From Shimia sp. Alg240-R146 (GTDB lineage: Bacteria > Pseudomonadota > Alphaproteobacteria > Rhodobacterales > Rhodobacteraceae), in contig NZ_CAMZOK010000001.1 of the NCBI RefSeq assembly GCF_947331465.1, positions 1 through 64,000 of the forward strand: a stretch of 64,000 bases of DNA. The letters are read 5' to 3'. The notes under the pieces are model-generated. The model ran no database searches. It was not told where the DNA came from and worked only from the letters and a program-made list of their open reading frames with translations. This document shows, piece after piece, positions 54,389-63,546 of this stretch (position 1 is the stretch's first letter; each line of letters begins with the position of its first letter). Both the position numbers and the translations under genes were made by a program.

Positions 54389-55042
54389 ATGAAAAGATTT
54401 ACCCTGACTCTGTGCGGCGCGTCGCTTGTGGCGCTGACCGCCTGTACCGATCCCGCCTATGTCACTGGCAGCGCGGAAGACCGCGATGACCACCGCAACA
54501 CCAAAAGTGGCGCCATCTTTGGCGGCATCCTTGGTGCCGGTGTCGCCGCTGTCACCGATGGCAACCCGCTGGTGGGTGCCGCCATTGGCGCAGGTGCAGG
54601 CGCACTGATTGGCAACCAACTCGACAAACAAGCCGCGGAGTTGCGCGAAACGCTGGATGACGACGTGCGCATCGAAAACACCGGCGACCGACTGATCCTG
54701 ACCATGCCGCAAGACATTCTGTTTGAGGTCGACAGCGATGTCGTGAGCTACAGCCTTGAGGACGATCTGTTCAAAGTCGCGACCAGCCTGAACAATTATC
54801 CTGATACAACCGTGCAAATTCTTGGCCACACCGACAACACCGGCTCCGCAGCCCATAACCAGGGACTGTCGCAGCGCCGCTCCAATGCGGTGGCTGACGT
54901 GCTGATGGATGGCGGTGTGCCGTTCGGGCGCATCGAATCCATCGGTCGCGGCGAAGACCAACCGATTGCGTCCAATCTGGACGACGAAGGGCGTCGCCAG
55001 AACCGTCGCGTGGAAATCGTGATCCTGCCCAACGCAGTCTGA
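54389..55042 (+). CDS. OmpA-family outer-membrane lipoprotein
   Basis: This 217-residue lipoprotein has a signal with lipobox LTAC (C19), a glycine-zipper region (AIFGGILGAGVAAV...GAAIGAGAGALIG) and a C-terminal OmpA peptidoglycan-binding domain (ILGHTDNTGSAAHNQGLSQRRSNAV...GRGEDQPIASN...NRRVEIVI). It tethers the outer membrane to peptidoglycan. A terminator follows. Confidence 0.92.
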   Translation: MKRFTLTLCGASLVALTACTDPAYVTGSAEDRDDHRNTKSGAIFGGILGAGVAAVTDGNPLVGAAIGAGAGALIGNQLDKQAAELRETLDDDVRIENTGDRLILTMPQDILFEVDSDVVSYSLEDDLFKVATSLNNYPDTTVQILGHTDNTGSAAHNQGLSQRRSNAVADVLMDGGVPFGRIESIGRGEDQPIASNLDDEGRRQNRRVEIVILPNAV

Positions 55043-55065
55043 TCTGCGCGAAAGGTGAAAAAGAA

Positions 55066-55094
55066 AAGGCGTCGCTTGTAAGCGGCGCCTTTGT
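55066..55094 (+). terminator. terminator after the OmpA lipoprotein gene
   Basis: Stem AAGGCGTCGCTT/AGCGGCGCCTT with a short GTA loop and one internal mismatch, followed by TTGTTGTT. Confidence 0.75.
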
Positions 55095-55132
55095 TGTTAC
55101 TTATCAAGGGCGAACAGAAAACAGGAACGTTC

Positions 55133-55672
55133 ATGCCCCATGCCTTGCTTGGCCTGTCCGGCGCGTTGCGCGCAGGCTCCACCAATTCCGCCCTTCTGCG
55201 GGAAGCTGCCCGCCTTTACGGCGCTGACACCTATGCACAAGCAGATCTAAACCTGCCGCTTTATGACGGTGATCTTGAGGACAGCGATGGCATCCCGGCT
55301 TCGGTGGACATGCTGGTGCGCCAAATAGCGGCGGCCGACGCGGTGCTGATCTCTACTCCCGAATACAACGGGGCGGTGACCGGCGTGCTGAAAAACGCGC
55401 TCGACTGGATCAGCCGCCATTCCGAGAAGCCTTTGGTTGGAAAACCCGTCGCTATCATGAGCGCCGCCGCCGGCCGCGCGGGTGGAGTACGAGCGCAAAC
55501 CATGTTGCGAACCTGCCTCGTTGCATTTCGTCCCCGTATCGCGCTTGCCCCCGAAGTCGGGATAGCTGACAGCGGCAAGGCTTTTGACGACAATGGCCGC
55601 TTTGTCAGCGATCGTTCCGCGGCTTCGGTCACCGCATTGATGGACGCTCTGAAAGCTGACGTGATCTCATGA
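55133..55672 (+). CDS. NADPH-dependent FMN reductase family protein
   Basis: This 179-residue flavodoxin-like protein has LLGLSGALRAGSTNSALLREA (FMN phosphate loop) and STPEYNGAVTGVLKNALDWISR, as in SsuE/ChrR-like reductases. It would reduce FMN or quinones with NADPH. The ATG at 55133 has AGGAACG upstream. It ends at a terminator. Confidence 0.9.
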   Translation: MPHALLGLSGALRAGSTNSALLREAARLYGADTYAQADLNLPLYDGDLEDSDGIPASVDMLVRQIAAADAVLISTPEYNGAVTGVLKNALDWISRHSEKPLVGKPVAIMSAAAGRAGGVRAQTMLRTCLVAFRPRIALAPEVGIADSGKAFDDNGRFVSDRSAASVTALMDALKADVIS

Positions 55673-55705
55673 CTGGGGCTTCCGAGCTCGTGGCTGAACC
55701 ACATT

Positions 55706-55724
55706 AAGGGGCCAGCCCCTTTTT
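55706..55724 (+). terminator. terminator after the FMN reductase gene
   Basis: Compact stem AAGGGGC/GCCCCTT with a two-base loop, followed by further T residues. It lies between the reductase gene and the convergent VOC gene. Confidence 0.75.
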
Positions 55725-55767
55725 GGCTGCGCCAATTCATCCCCGGGATTTTTTTGGCAAAGGAAGT

Positions 55768-56166
55768 TCAGCTGGTCGGCGTGCCGATTTCAATCAGGTT
55801 GCCGTCCGGATCGCGGATGTAAATCGACAGGATCGGACCCTGCGCACCGGTGCGTTTGATTGGCCCGTCCTCGATGGGAACCCTCAAAGTGTCGAGGTGG
55901 GCTTGCCAATCGGCGACGTCTCTATTGGTCAGAAAACACAAATCTGCGGTGCCTGAGGCCACCTTTGCCGCGTGCGGCGCAAATGGCGCTGATGCGTGAT
56001 GCAAGTTGATCTTCTGCTCGCCAAACTTCAGCGCCCAGCGCGTGCTGCCGTCTGCGGGCGTGAACTGTTCGGCCTGCATGCCCAGAACATCGGTGTAGAA
56101 GATGATTGTGCGCGCAATGTCGGTCACGCTTAGCACCAGATGATCGAGAGATATAACCTGTGGCAC
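55768..56166 (-). CDS. VOC-family (glyoxalase/dioxygenase fold) protein
   Basis: This 132-residue protein starts MPQVISLDHLVLSVTDIARTIIFYTDVLGM, with the metal-site histidine and the C-terminal IYIRDPDGNLIEI, the VOC pattern. It could be a glyoxalase-like or resistance-type enzyme; the substrate is not determined. Divergent from the MaoC-like gene with a 44 bp gap. Confidence 0.9.
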   Translation of the reverse strand: MPQVISLDHLVLSVTDIARTIIFYTDVLGMQAEQFTPADGSTRWALKFGEQKINLHHASAPFAPHAAKVASGTADLCFLTNRDVADWQAHLDTLRVPIEDGPIKRTGAQGPILSIYIRDPDGNLIEIGTPTS

Positions 56167-56210
56167 GCGCCGCCCCTTGTGCGTTGGATTGGCTCTGCTA
56201 GCCTGATGTG

Positions 56211-57014
56211 ATGAACCATGACAGCCCTGCAGCCTTGCGTCAAAGCGACGTTCTGGATCCGGCCCGCGCGCAGGCGTTTCTGACCGCGCTGGGGCGGGAC
56301 GATGAGGTTTCGGCGGGCGACGCGCTGCTGCCGTTTTTTCACCAACTTTATTTCTGGGACGCTCAACTGCCGTCCGCGTTGGGTCGTGATGGACATCCGA
56401 AGGTTGGCGGCATTATTCCCGACATGGGATTGCCACGCCGCATGTGGGCCGGCGGGCAATTGGAGTTCTTTTCACCGCTGTGTGCCGGTGAGTTGGCCAC
56501 CAAAAACACAACGTTAAAGGCGGCAACAACCAAACAGGGACGAACCGGACCCTTGGCGTTTGTGACCCTGTGTCATGAGGTTACGCAAGGCGGAAAGGTT
56601 TGTGTACGTGAGTCTCAGGATTTGGTCTATCGCGAAGACCCGGACCCGACCGTGCCCATGCCTGCCGTGCCTATGGCGCGTACCGACGAAATGTTTGCCG
56701 AAACGTGGTCTTTCGACAGCACGCTGTTGTTTCGCTATTCGGCGCTGACTTTCAACGGGCATCGCATCCACTACGATCTTGATTACGCGCGCGATGTCGA
56801 AGGGTATGGCGGGCTGGTGGTGCATGGCCCTCTGCTTGCACAGCTCTTGATGTTGATAGCCGAACGCCAGCTCGGCACGCTCAAGAGGTTTACATTTCGT
56901 GCGGTATCACCGCTTATGCATATTGAAACGGCAACGTTGTGTTGGGCAAGGGACGGCACTTGTTGGGTGCGCGGTCCGGACGGGCGGCAGATTATGACCG
57001 CCAAGGCCGAATAA
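56211..57014 (+). CDS. MaoC/HTD2-like hydratase, mesaconyl-C4-CoA hydratase type
   Basis: This 267-residue protein has a double hot-dog layout: GHPKVGGIIPDMGLPRRMWAGGQLEFFSPL in the N-terminal half and the catalytic LTFNGHRIHYDLDYARDVEGYGGLVVHGPLLAQLL in the second half (D and H of the hydratase-2 motif). Such proteins hydrate acyl-CoA or acyl-ACP. A mesaconyl-C4-CoA or similar substrate is likely but not proven. An adjacent GTG three bases upstream is an alternative start. Confidence 0.82.
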   Translation: MNHDSPAALRQSDVLDPARAQAFLTALGRDDEVSAGDALLPFFHQLYFWDAQLPSALGRDGHPKVGGIIPDMGLPRRMWAGGQLEFFSPLCAGELATKNTTLKAATTKQGRTGPLAFVTLCHEVTQGGKVCVRESQDLVYREDPDPTVPMPAVPMARTDEMFAETWSFDSTLLFRYSALTFNGHRIHYDLDYARDVEGYGGLVVHGPLLAQLLMLIAERQLGTLKRFTFRAVSPLMHIETATLCWARDGTCWVRGPDGRQIMTAKAE

Positions 57015-57017
57015 CTG

Positions 57018-58067
57018 TCAAAGCGAGGCTTCAGGTCGGAACCGGTCAGGGATAGCGTCTTTGCCGTCCAGCATCAGATCCGCCATTGCCTCAGCCACGC
57101 CGGGTGCCATACCAAAGCCGATCTTGAAGCCTCCGTTTGCGATAAACTGGTCAGTGTGCAACGGATGTGCGCCCAACATCGGTGCACGGCTTTTGGCGCG
57201 CGGGCGCAGGTTGGCCCACCGCTCAATGACAGGTGCGGTGGCCAGCATGGGGAAGACCTCACAGGCACGCGCAATCAATTCCTCGAGCAAATCGTCGGTG
57301 GCGTCGGCCGACGCATATTCGCGCTCGGACGTAGAGCCAACGGCCACTGTGCCGTCCGCGTGCGGTACGACCAAAACGTCCCCCGCCGAAGTGATCGGTG
57401 CGCCACCGGCGTCCAGTCCAAAAACCGCCGCCTGTCCCTTGACGCCATTGCCCACGGTCTTGCCTTTGACCTCGCTCAGCTCTTTCAAACCAGCCACGCC
57501 TGTCGCCCAGAGCACCTGCCCTTGCAGATCGATCGCCGCCCCGACTTCCACCACGCCGCCTTTGGCGCGAATGGCTGCAACCAAGGCCTCGCAAGCACGG
57601 CGCGGATGCAATCGCGCGCTCAGCGTGTCTTCGATCAACAACCCGCTGGTCGTCTGAGGTGCCCAATCGCCTGCCGTACAGGATTCAATAACACGCCAAT
57701 GCGCCTTGCCCTGCCAGAAGGTGCGCGCGCTTTCTGTTCTTTCATGTGCGAGACCCAGCGCGCGGTCCGTGTCTATCGGCTGCAACCGCCCTACACGATC
57801 GTATCCCGTCGACACGCCCCCGACGGCCTCAACCTCGCGCCAAAAAGACTCCGCGCTGATCAGGCTCTGAAACTGGAATTCCTTGGTCTCGTTCCACCGC
57901 TCGGGTGCATGAGGCGACAGCATGCCGACAACCCCGCCGCTGCACCCCGCCGCAATGCCGGTGCGATCGATAACGCGCACCCTTGCGCCGCGCTTCGCGC
58001 AGGCCCAAGCGCTGGCCAGGCCAAACACGCCCGCCCCAACAACCGTCACATCTGCTGCCAAACCCAT
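57018..58067 (-). CDS. FAD-dependent oxidoreductase, DAO family
   Basis: This protein of about 349 residues has the FAD site ADVTVVGAGVFGLASAWACAKRGARVRVIDR and C-terminal IANGGFKIGFGMAPGVAEAMADLM, typical of D-amino acid/glycine oxidase-like enzymes. It is divergent from mnmD with a short gap. In E. coli the two domains (MnmD methyltransferase and FAD oxidoreductase) are fused as MnmC, so this gene could be the second half of a split MnmC. The exact substrate is not certain. AGGTGA precedes the ATG. Confidence 0.85.
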   Translation of the reverse strand: MGLAADVTVVGAGVFGLASAWACAKRGARVRVIDRTGIAAGCSGGVVGMLSPHAPERWNETKEFQFQSLISAESFWREVEAVGGVSTGYDRVGRLQPIDTDRALGLAHERTESARTFWQGKAHWRVIESCTAGDWAPQTTSGLLIEDTLSARLHPRRACEALVAAIRAKGGVVEVGAAIDLQGQVLWATGVAGLKELSEVKGKTVGNGVKGQAAVFGLDAGGAPITSAGDVLVVPHADGTVAVGSTSEREYASADATDDLLEELIARACEVFPMLATAPVIERWANLRPRAKSRAPMLGAHPLHTDQFIANGGFKIGFGMAPGVAEAMADLMLDGKDAIPDRFRPEASL

Positions 58068-58125
58068 TGCCAAATCACCTGCCTTCGCCCAAAGCTCATC
58101 TGACCTCTCAATAAGGCATGCCGAC

Positions 58126-58803
58126 ATGGGCGACCAGCACGCAGAATTGGACTGGCGGGATCAGGCCATTCCGGTCTCAACCCGGTTTGATGACCCGTAT
58201 TTCAGCCTTGAGAACGGGCTGGCCGAGACGCGCCATGTGTTTCTGGCCGGCAACGACCTGCCTGCGCGGTTTGCCCCCGGGTTTCACATCGCTGAATTGG
58301 GATTTGGCACTGGGTTGAACCTATTGACTGCATGGATGGCGTGGGAGCAGGCGGGTCACACCGTCCCGCTGACATTCACCAGCTTTGAAGCTTTTCCGAT
58401 GACCGCAGACGAGATGGCCCGCGCCCTTGCGGCCTTTCCGGAGGTTGCGCGCTATGCAGACCGTTTGGTCACAGCGTGGAAAGAAGACAAGACCCTCGCG
58501 ACGCTAAAAGGCATCAACGCATGCGTGATCCTTGGTGATGCGCGCGAAACGCTGGCGGCAGAGAGTTTCGCCGCCGATGCGTGGTTTCTTGACGGGTTTT
58601 CGCCAGCCAAAAACCCCGAACTCTGGGATGCAAGTCTGATGGCGCAAGTCAGCGCCCACACCACATCAAGTGGCACAGCAGCCACTTACACAGCCGCCGG
58701 GTTCGTCCGCCGCAACCTGGCGGACGCGGGTTTTTCAGTAGCGCGCGTCCCCGGATTTGGGCGCAAGCGCCACATGACCACCTGCTTCAAGGCGCCCGCA
58801 TGA
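58126..58803 (+). CDS. mnmD: MnmD, tRNA 5-methylaminomethyl-2-thiouridine methyltransferase domain protein
   Basis: This 225-residue SAM-dependent methyltransferase corresponds to the N-terminal half of MnmC. Visible are the start SLENGLAETRHVFLAGNDLPARF, the SAM motif IAELGFGTGLNLL and the DAWFLDGFSPAKNPELW motif. It completes mnm5s2U34 on tRNAs. The ATG at 58126 has AAGG upstream. It overlaps the transporter start by ATGA. Confidence 0.93.
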   Translation: MGDQHAELDWRDQAIPVSTRFDDPYFSLENGLAETRHVFLAGNDLPARFAPGFHIAELGFGTGLNLLTAWMAWEQAGHTVPLTFTSFEAFPMTADEMARALAAFPEVARYADRLVTAWKEDKTLATLKGINACVILGDARETLAAESFAADAWFLDGFSPAKNPELWDASLMAQVSAHTTSSGTAATYTAAGFVRRNLADAGFSVARVPGFGRKRHMTTCFKAPA

Positions 58804-59672
58804 CCGTGGTTGCAGACAATCGGCGCGGCATACTGTTGATGTGCCTGACGACCTTCGTATTCGCGATGCAGGACGGGTTCTCACGGCATTTGGCGGAAAC
58901 TTACAACACCTATCTCGTGGTGATGATCCGCTATTGGTTCTTTGCGGCCTTCGTCGTGGCCTTGGCCATGCGGCAGCAAGGCGGATTAGCCCGCGTGGTT
59001 CGCAGCCGATTTCCCGTGTTGCAAACCGTACGCGGCGCGCTGCTTGCGCTGGAAATCTGCGTTACGGTGTTGTCGTTTACCCTGTTGGGCCTGACCGAAA
59101 CACATGCCGTGTTCATCTGTTTTCCACTGATGATTGCCGCGCTGTCCGGCCCCGTGCTGGGCGAGCAGGTCGGCTGGCGGCGCTGGGCGTCGATCGGCGT
59201 CGGCGCCTTAGGTGTGATGATCATCCTGCAACCCGGTACAGGCGTGTTTTCTCCTGTGGCGGCGATTCCGTTGCTGGGGGCGCTGATGTTTGCCGTTTAT
59301 GGCCTGATGACTCGCTATGTGTCGCGCGGCGACAGTTCTGCCACCAGCCTGTTTTACACCGGCACCGTCGGCTGTCTCGTGATGACCGCAATCGGCGTGT
59401 TTTATTGGGAGCCGATGACAAGCCGCGACTGGCTTTGGATGGGGATGCTCTGTGTCTCTGGCGTGTTTGGCCACTGGTTGCTGATCAAAACCTATGAAGC
59501 CGCCGAAGCCAGCGCGGTGCAGCCATTTGCTTATCTGCAGCTACCTTTTGCGGCTGCATTGGGCATGGTCGTCTTTGGCGAGACTTTGCGGGCAAATGTT
59601 GCCATCGGCGCGTCGGTGGTGGTCGGCGCAGGCCTGTTCACGTGGTGGCGGGAACAGCGTAAGCGACCCTAA
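58800..59672 (+). CDS. DMT/EamA family transporter
   Basis: This 290-residue inner-membrane protein has ten predicted helices in two EamA repeats (GILLMCLTTFVFAMQDGFSRHLAETY, and HWLLIKTYEAAEASAVQPFAYLQLPFAAALGMVVFGE). Family members export amino acids or small metabolites. The ATG overlaps the mnmD stop (ATGA). Its stop overlaps the convergent transglycosylase stop at CTAA. Confidence 0.92.
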   Translation: MTVVADNRRGILLMCLTTFVFAMQDGFSRHLAETYNTYLVVMIRYWFFAAFVVALAMRQQGGLARVVRSRFPVLQTVRGALLALEICVTVLSFTLLGLTETHAVFICFPLMIAALSGPVLGEQVGWRRWASIGVGALGVMIILQPGTGVFSPVAAIPLLGALMFAVYGLMTRYVSRGDSSATSLFYTGTVGCLVMTAIGVFYWEPMTSRDWLWMGMLCVSGVFGHWLLIKTYEAAEASAVQPFAYLQLPFAAALGMVVFGETLRANVAIGASVVVGAGLFTWWREQRKRP

Positions 59673-61621
59673 CGGATGACCCGAATGGTGCCGCCTGTGA
59701 TTTCTTGACCAAACGGCATTGGCAAAGCCGCTTTGCCCAGCCGCGCGCGATAAACCGGCAGACTTTCTGACACCCGCATCACATAATTGCGCGTCTCGTT
59801 GAACGGAATCATCTCGATCCAGTCCACCATCGCCTCGACAGAGCCGCCGCGCGGGTCGCCGTTGTTGGCCATCCAACGTTTGGGCCGATGCGGCCCTGCA
59901 TTATATCCGGCGGAAATCATGATGATATTGCCGTCAAACTGCTCGGCCAATCCCGCCAGATAGGCGCTTCCAAGCCGCGCGTTGTATTCCGGGTCTGCGG
60001 TCAGATTGCCAATCACGTAAACCTCACCAATGTCGCGCGCCACGTCCCGCGCAGTGCCGGGCATCAGCTGCATCAAGCCGCGTGCACCTGCATGACTGAC
60101 CACAACCGGGTCAAACTCGCTTTCGCGCCGCGCAATCGCCAGAGACAACTCATCCGCCACCGGCAAGTCCTGCGACACCAACGGGTGCAGCGGATAGTAG
60201 GGGCCCGGCAAGGTGATGCCGCGTTTCACAATGGTCTTGCCCATCATCACCGCGATGTGCGGTTGGCCCAAATCCTGCACCATCTCGCCCATCTGTCCCA
60301 ACGCCGGACGGTCAAGACTTTCGGTCAGATGCAGCCAGAAGCGCTCCGCCAATGACAGCTCTCCGGCATCCAGCAACATCCGCGCCGCTTTGTGCACGCT
60401 GGTTGTTGTCCATGCCGCTTCACGCCAGTTGGAAAATGTTTCTTCGCCGCGCAACGCAGGATCAGCAGCCATGTTGGCCTTTTCCGCCGCCAAAAGCCCA
60501 TAAAAACTCGTCTGATGCGCCGCACCGGCGACATAGGCCTGTCGCGCGGTGTCGACCTCGCCCATCGCCTCATAGGCGCGGCCCAGCCAGTATCCTGCAC
60601 GGCCCAGCGAAATCGGTGTCTCCACCGATTGCGCAAAGCGGACAAAATGTGCCGCCGCCGTCTCGGGCTTGTTCAGAAAACGCAATGCCAGATAGCCGGC
60701 GAGCCACTCGCAATCGGAAAATCCATACCCCGCATCAGGCGACATGCCATGCACCGCTGCCAGATCGTAGGCCGTCTGATAGTTGCCCGCGCGCATCTGA
60801 TTGCGCACCAAAGACCGTCGACGGGTTGCCCAACGATCAGCTTCGCCCAGTGTTCCTGCTTTGGAGCGCGCCAAAATAAGCTCGATCGCTCGATCGTTCA
60901 GATCCTTGCGGTGCCGCCAGACAAACCGCTCATAAGCCAGTCCCGCGTCATCCTGCAACGTGTCAGGCACCGCGGTAATCAACGCATCAACACCCGCCGC
61001 CCGATCCCGCAAGGCAATCCGCGCCTGCGACAGCGCAATCCACTCGCCCGGCACATGTTTGTACATCCGTCGCGCGTTTTCTTTCCAACCTTTCCACAAC
61101 ATCGCGTCCAGCCGCGCAGTGTGGTGATCCGCCAGCAATTTGCCATGCCGTTGCAGATAGACGCCCTGCGTCTCGCTATCCATCGCCATCGTGCGCCACG
61201 CCAGCACAATGCCAGCCTGCGCTGCGCCACCTTCACCTGCGGCCTGCAACACCTCGGCCTGCGTCAGCGCGCCTTGCGCGGTTTGCGGGCTGCCGTGCAC
61301 ATAGAACGACATCGCCATTTCGTGGCTGACACCAAAAAACGCCTCTTCGGATTGCTTGCGTAGATAGGGAAGACCGGGCCAGTCGCCACGCCGCTGCAGA
61401 AAGGCCAGCACCTCATCAGGCCGGCCCTTGCCCGCGCGCAATCGGTGCCATTCCACGATGTCTTTCGCGATCTGATCCTCTCGGCGCACTTCGGCCTTTG
61501 CCTTGTCCCAATCACGGGCGCGCACCGCATCCAATGCCGCCGAAAGATCGGCAAGCGCCAGATTTGGCGCTGCAAAATTTGCTGCAAGCGCAAGACAGAG
61601 TGCCAGAAAAGAACGCAACAT
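59669..61621 (-). CDS. soluble lytic murein transglycosylase (Slt-like)
   Basis: This 650-residue periplasmic enzyme has a signal peptide (MLRSFLALCLALAANFAAPNLALA), a long alpha-superhelical U-shaped domain (about 30-480), and a C-terminal lysozyme-like domain with the catalytic glutamate in IARRESEFDPVVVSHAGARGLMQLMPGTA. It cleaves peptidoglycan glycan strands. The frame is open upstream to 62497, across dapA; I place the start at 61621 on the basis of the signal peptide. Divergent from dapA. Confidence 0.93.
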   Translation of the reverse strand: MLRSFLALCLALAANFAAPNLALADLSAALDAVRARDWDKAKAEVRREDQIAKDIVEWHRLRAGKGRPDEVLAFLQRRGDWPGLPYLRKQSEEAFFGVSHEMAMSFYVHGSPQTAQGALTQAEVLQAAGEGGAAQAGIVLAWRTMAMDSETQGVYLQRHGKLLADHHTARLDAMLWKGWKENARRMYKHVPGEWIALSQARIALRDRAAGVDALITAVPDTLQDDAGLAYERFVWRHRKDLNDRAIELILARSKAGTLGEADRWATRRRSLVRNQMRAGNYQTAYDLAAVHGMSPDAGYGFSDCEWLAGYLALRFLNKPETAAAHFVRFAQSVETPISLGRAGYWLGRAYEAMGEVDTARQAYVAGAAHQTSFYGLLAAEKANMAADPALRGEETFSNWREAAWTTTSVHKAARMLLDAGELSLAERFWLHLTESLDRPALGQMGEMVQDLGQPHIAVMMGKTIVKRGITLPGPYYPLHPLVSQDLPVADELSLAIARRESEFDPVVVSHAGARGLMQLMPGTARDVARDIGEVYVIGNLTADPEYNARLGSAYLAGLAEQFDGNIIMISAGYNAGPHRPKRWMANNGDPRGGSVEAMVDWIEMIPFNETRNYVMRVSESLPVYRARLGKAALPMPFGQEITGGTIRVIR

Positions 61622-61697
61622 GGCTTGCTTTTTCCAATGCCAGAACGGATAGAACCCGCACGATAAAACGCGCACCCATTTGCCACAACTCACAATC

Positions 61698-61726
61698 TTG
61701 GCAAACAAGCGACTTACCGCTAGGGT
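61698..61726 (+). promoter_or_regulatory. candidate sigma-70 promoter of dapA
   Basis: TTGGCA (61698-61703), 17-base spacer, TAGGGT (61721-61726), about 55 bp upstream of the dapA ATG. Confidence 0.5.
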
Positions 61727-61780
61727 CCGCGCGATTTCTAACGGGCGTTTCCGCCCAGCTACGCAAAAAAGGAGCGTGTC

Positions 61781-62656
61781 ATGTTCAAAGGGTCTTTCCC
61801 CGCACTCGTCACGCCGTTCACGAACGGCGAGCTGGATTTGGAAACGCTGAAGAAGCTGGTCGAATGGCATATCGGCGAAGGCAGCAACGGCTTTGTCCCT
61901 GTGGGCACCACCGGTGAAAGCCCCACCCTGACCCATGCAGAGCACGAAGCCGTGGTCGAAGAGGTCGTGCGCGCCGCCGCTGGCCGTGTGCCGGTTATTG
62001 CAGGCGCCGGCAGCAACAACACCGTCGAAGCCATCCGTTTGGCGCAACATGCCGAAAAAGTTGGCGCCGATGCATTGCTCGTGGTCACGCCTTATTACAA
62101 CAAGCCAACCCAGCGCGGTCTGGTTGCGCATTTCACTGCCATCCACGATTGCTGCGACCTGCCGATCATCATTTACAACATTCCGGGTCGCTCGGTTGTC
62201 GACATGATGCCCGACACCATGGGTGAGCTGGCGAAGCTGCCCCGTATCGTCGGCGTGAAAGACGCCACCGGTGATCTGTCGCGCGTTCCGCAACAGCGCA
62301 TCACCTGCGGCAAGGATTTTGTACAACTGTCCGGCGAAGACGCCACAGCACTCGGGTTCAACGCCCACGGCGGCGTCGGCTGCATCTCTGTGACCGCCAA
62401 CGTCGCACCGCGCCTGTGTGCAGAATTCCAAACCGCCACGCTGGAAGGCGACTACGCCAAAGCACTGGAGCTTCAGGACCAGTTGATGCCTCTGCATCAG
62501 GCGGTCTTTACTGAACCGGGTTTGGTTGGCGCAAAATACGGCATGGCCCGTCTGAGGCTGTGTTCTGACGAGGTCCGCCTGCCTCTGACCGGTTTGTCAG
62601 ACGACACCAAAGCAAAAATGGATGACGCCATGCGTCACGCGGGACTGCTGAACTAA
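61781..62656 (+). CDS. dapA: DapA, 4-hydroxy-tetrahydrodipicolinate synthase
   Basis: This 291-residue TIM-barrel enzyme condenses pyruvate and aspartate semialdehyde in lysine and diaminopimelate synthesis. Key residues are visible: GTTGE (42-46), Y106 region [10 protein letters not shown]132 and the Schiff-base lysine K160 in [18 protein letters not shown] lies upstream of the ATG. A strong terminator follows. Confidence 0.97.
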   Translation: MFKGSFPALVTPFTNGELDLETLKKLVEWHIGEGSNGFVPVGTTGESPTLTHAEHEAVVEEVVRAAAGRVPVIAGAGSNNTVEAIRLAQHAEKVGADALLVVTPYYNKPTQRGLVAHFTAIHDCCDLPIIIYNIPGRSVVDMMPDTMGELAKLPRIVGVKDATGDLSRVPQQRITCGKDFVQLSGEDATALGFNAHGGVGCISVTANVAPRLCAEFQTATLEGDYAKALELQDQLMPLHQAVFTEPGLVGAKYGMARLRLCSDEVRLPLTGLSDDTKAKMDDAMRHAGLLN

Positions 62657-62761
62657 GGCACGCTGGTCTCGTGGGCCATCGTGGCCTTACACACAGACTG
62701 TTGCCGCCGTCAGGCGGCAACGCGTTCGCCTACTTCAACCGATCACATCCGACATCAAAAA

Positions 62762-62787
62762 AGCCCCGACCAAAGTCGGGGCTTTTT
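62762..62787. terminator. bidirectional Rho-independent terminator after dapA
   Basis: Stem AGCCCCGAC/GTCGGGGCT with a CAAA loop, T-tract on the plus strand and A-tract before it, so it can serve both dapA and the convergent gene. A separate perfect TTGCCGCC-GTCA-GGCGGCAA hairpin lies at 62701-62720. Confidence 0.92.
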
Positions 62788-62846
62788 CTGCCAGTGCCTG
62801 ATGGGGAGCCAACAAAGCGCTGATCAGGAGAGACCACTCTTTAACA

Positions 62847-63182
62847 TCAGTGCCCCGGCGTGACGGAATGGCGGGGGAACACCTGAGCCCGTCCAGCCGC
62901 GCGATCCGACCGCCACTTCATAAACCGCCTCCCGAGCCCGAACAAACCAATCAGGACATAGCTTGACTGGATCAAAAAGGCGGCAAGGTTAAAGGCGGAG
63001 GCCAGACTGATCAGAACACAAGACGCCGCACAAACAACAAGTCCGGTGTAAAGCGCGCTGTTGCCGCAGACCTTGCCAGTTTGCAAGCATGTGAACGCCA
63101 CAATGTAGAGGGAAAATCCACATACACCGACCTTTTGCAAAGCGTCCGGGTGTTGCCGCAGGACATCTAAAAACTCGTACAC
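62847..63182 (-). CDS. CBU_0592-like small membrane protein
   Basis: This 111-residue protein has three predicted helices (LQKVGVCGFSLYIVAFTC, SALYTGLVVCAASCVLISLA, FLIQSSYVLIGLFGLGRR), matching the CBU_0592 family pattern of bacterial membrane proteins of unknown function. A GTG at 63182 with GGGAGAGG upstream is favoured over a GTG at 63209. It is convergent with dapA across a terminator. Confidence 0.72.
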   Translation of the reverse strand: MYEFLDVLRQHPDALQKVGVCGFSLYIVAFTCLQTGKVCGNSALYTGLVVCAASCVLISLASAFNLAAFLIQSSYVLIGLFGLGRRFMKWRSDRAAGRAQVFPRHSVTPGH

Positions 63183-63209
63183 AAAACCTCTCCCTGTTTG
63201 CACCCACAC

Positions 63210-63546
63210 CCTAAGGTTCTGACCGGCGTCACGTCATACCCCAAACAGGGTAAGAACCAACGTAACACCCCTTTTTGTAAGGGAAAAATTGGTATGGAAT
63301 GCCCTACTTTTTGGTCCAATTCACAAGAAAAGTAGGGTTTTCCGGAGGAGAAAAATGACCGAAGCGTGAGTGCGCGAGCTCATAGGCGACTTCCACCAAA
63401 TCACCCGACGCTTCTGTCTTGCGGGCAATCAACACAAAGGCCGCACCCGCGGAACGTCCAGAAGGGAAACCCGCGCGCTCAGAAGCCAAGAGTTGGCAGC
63501 CAAGCCAGGCATCCCGCTCACTTTAATTGAAGGCGGGTATGTGAGT
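63210..63546. other. intergenic region with inverted repeat and possible short genes
   Basis: About 340 bp between the membrane protein gene and ubiB. A perfect 10 bp inverted repeat CCCTACTTTT/AAAAGTAGGG with a 16-base loop lies at 63302-63337. On the plus strand a strong TCCGGAGGAGAAAAATG is followed by a stop after four codons (63355-63369). On the minus strand an open frame of 61 codons (63304-63489, TTG start) has plausible codon use but no recognised family. Confidence 0.45.

Noticed and set aside
61622-62497. Long N-terminal extension of the lytic transglycosylase across dapA
   Set aside because: A signal peptide begins at 61621, and the extension is antisense to dapA.
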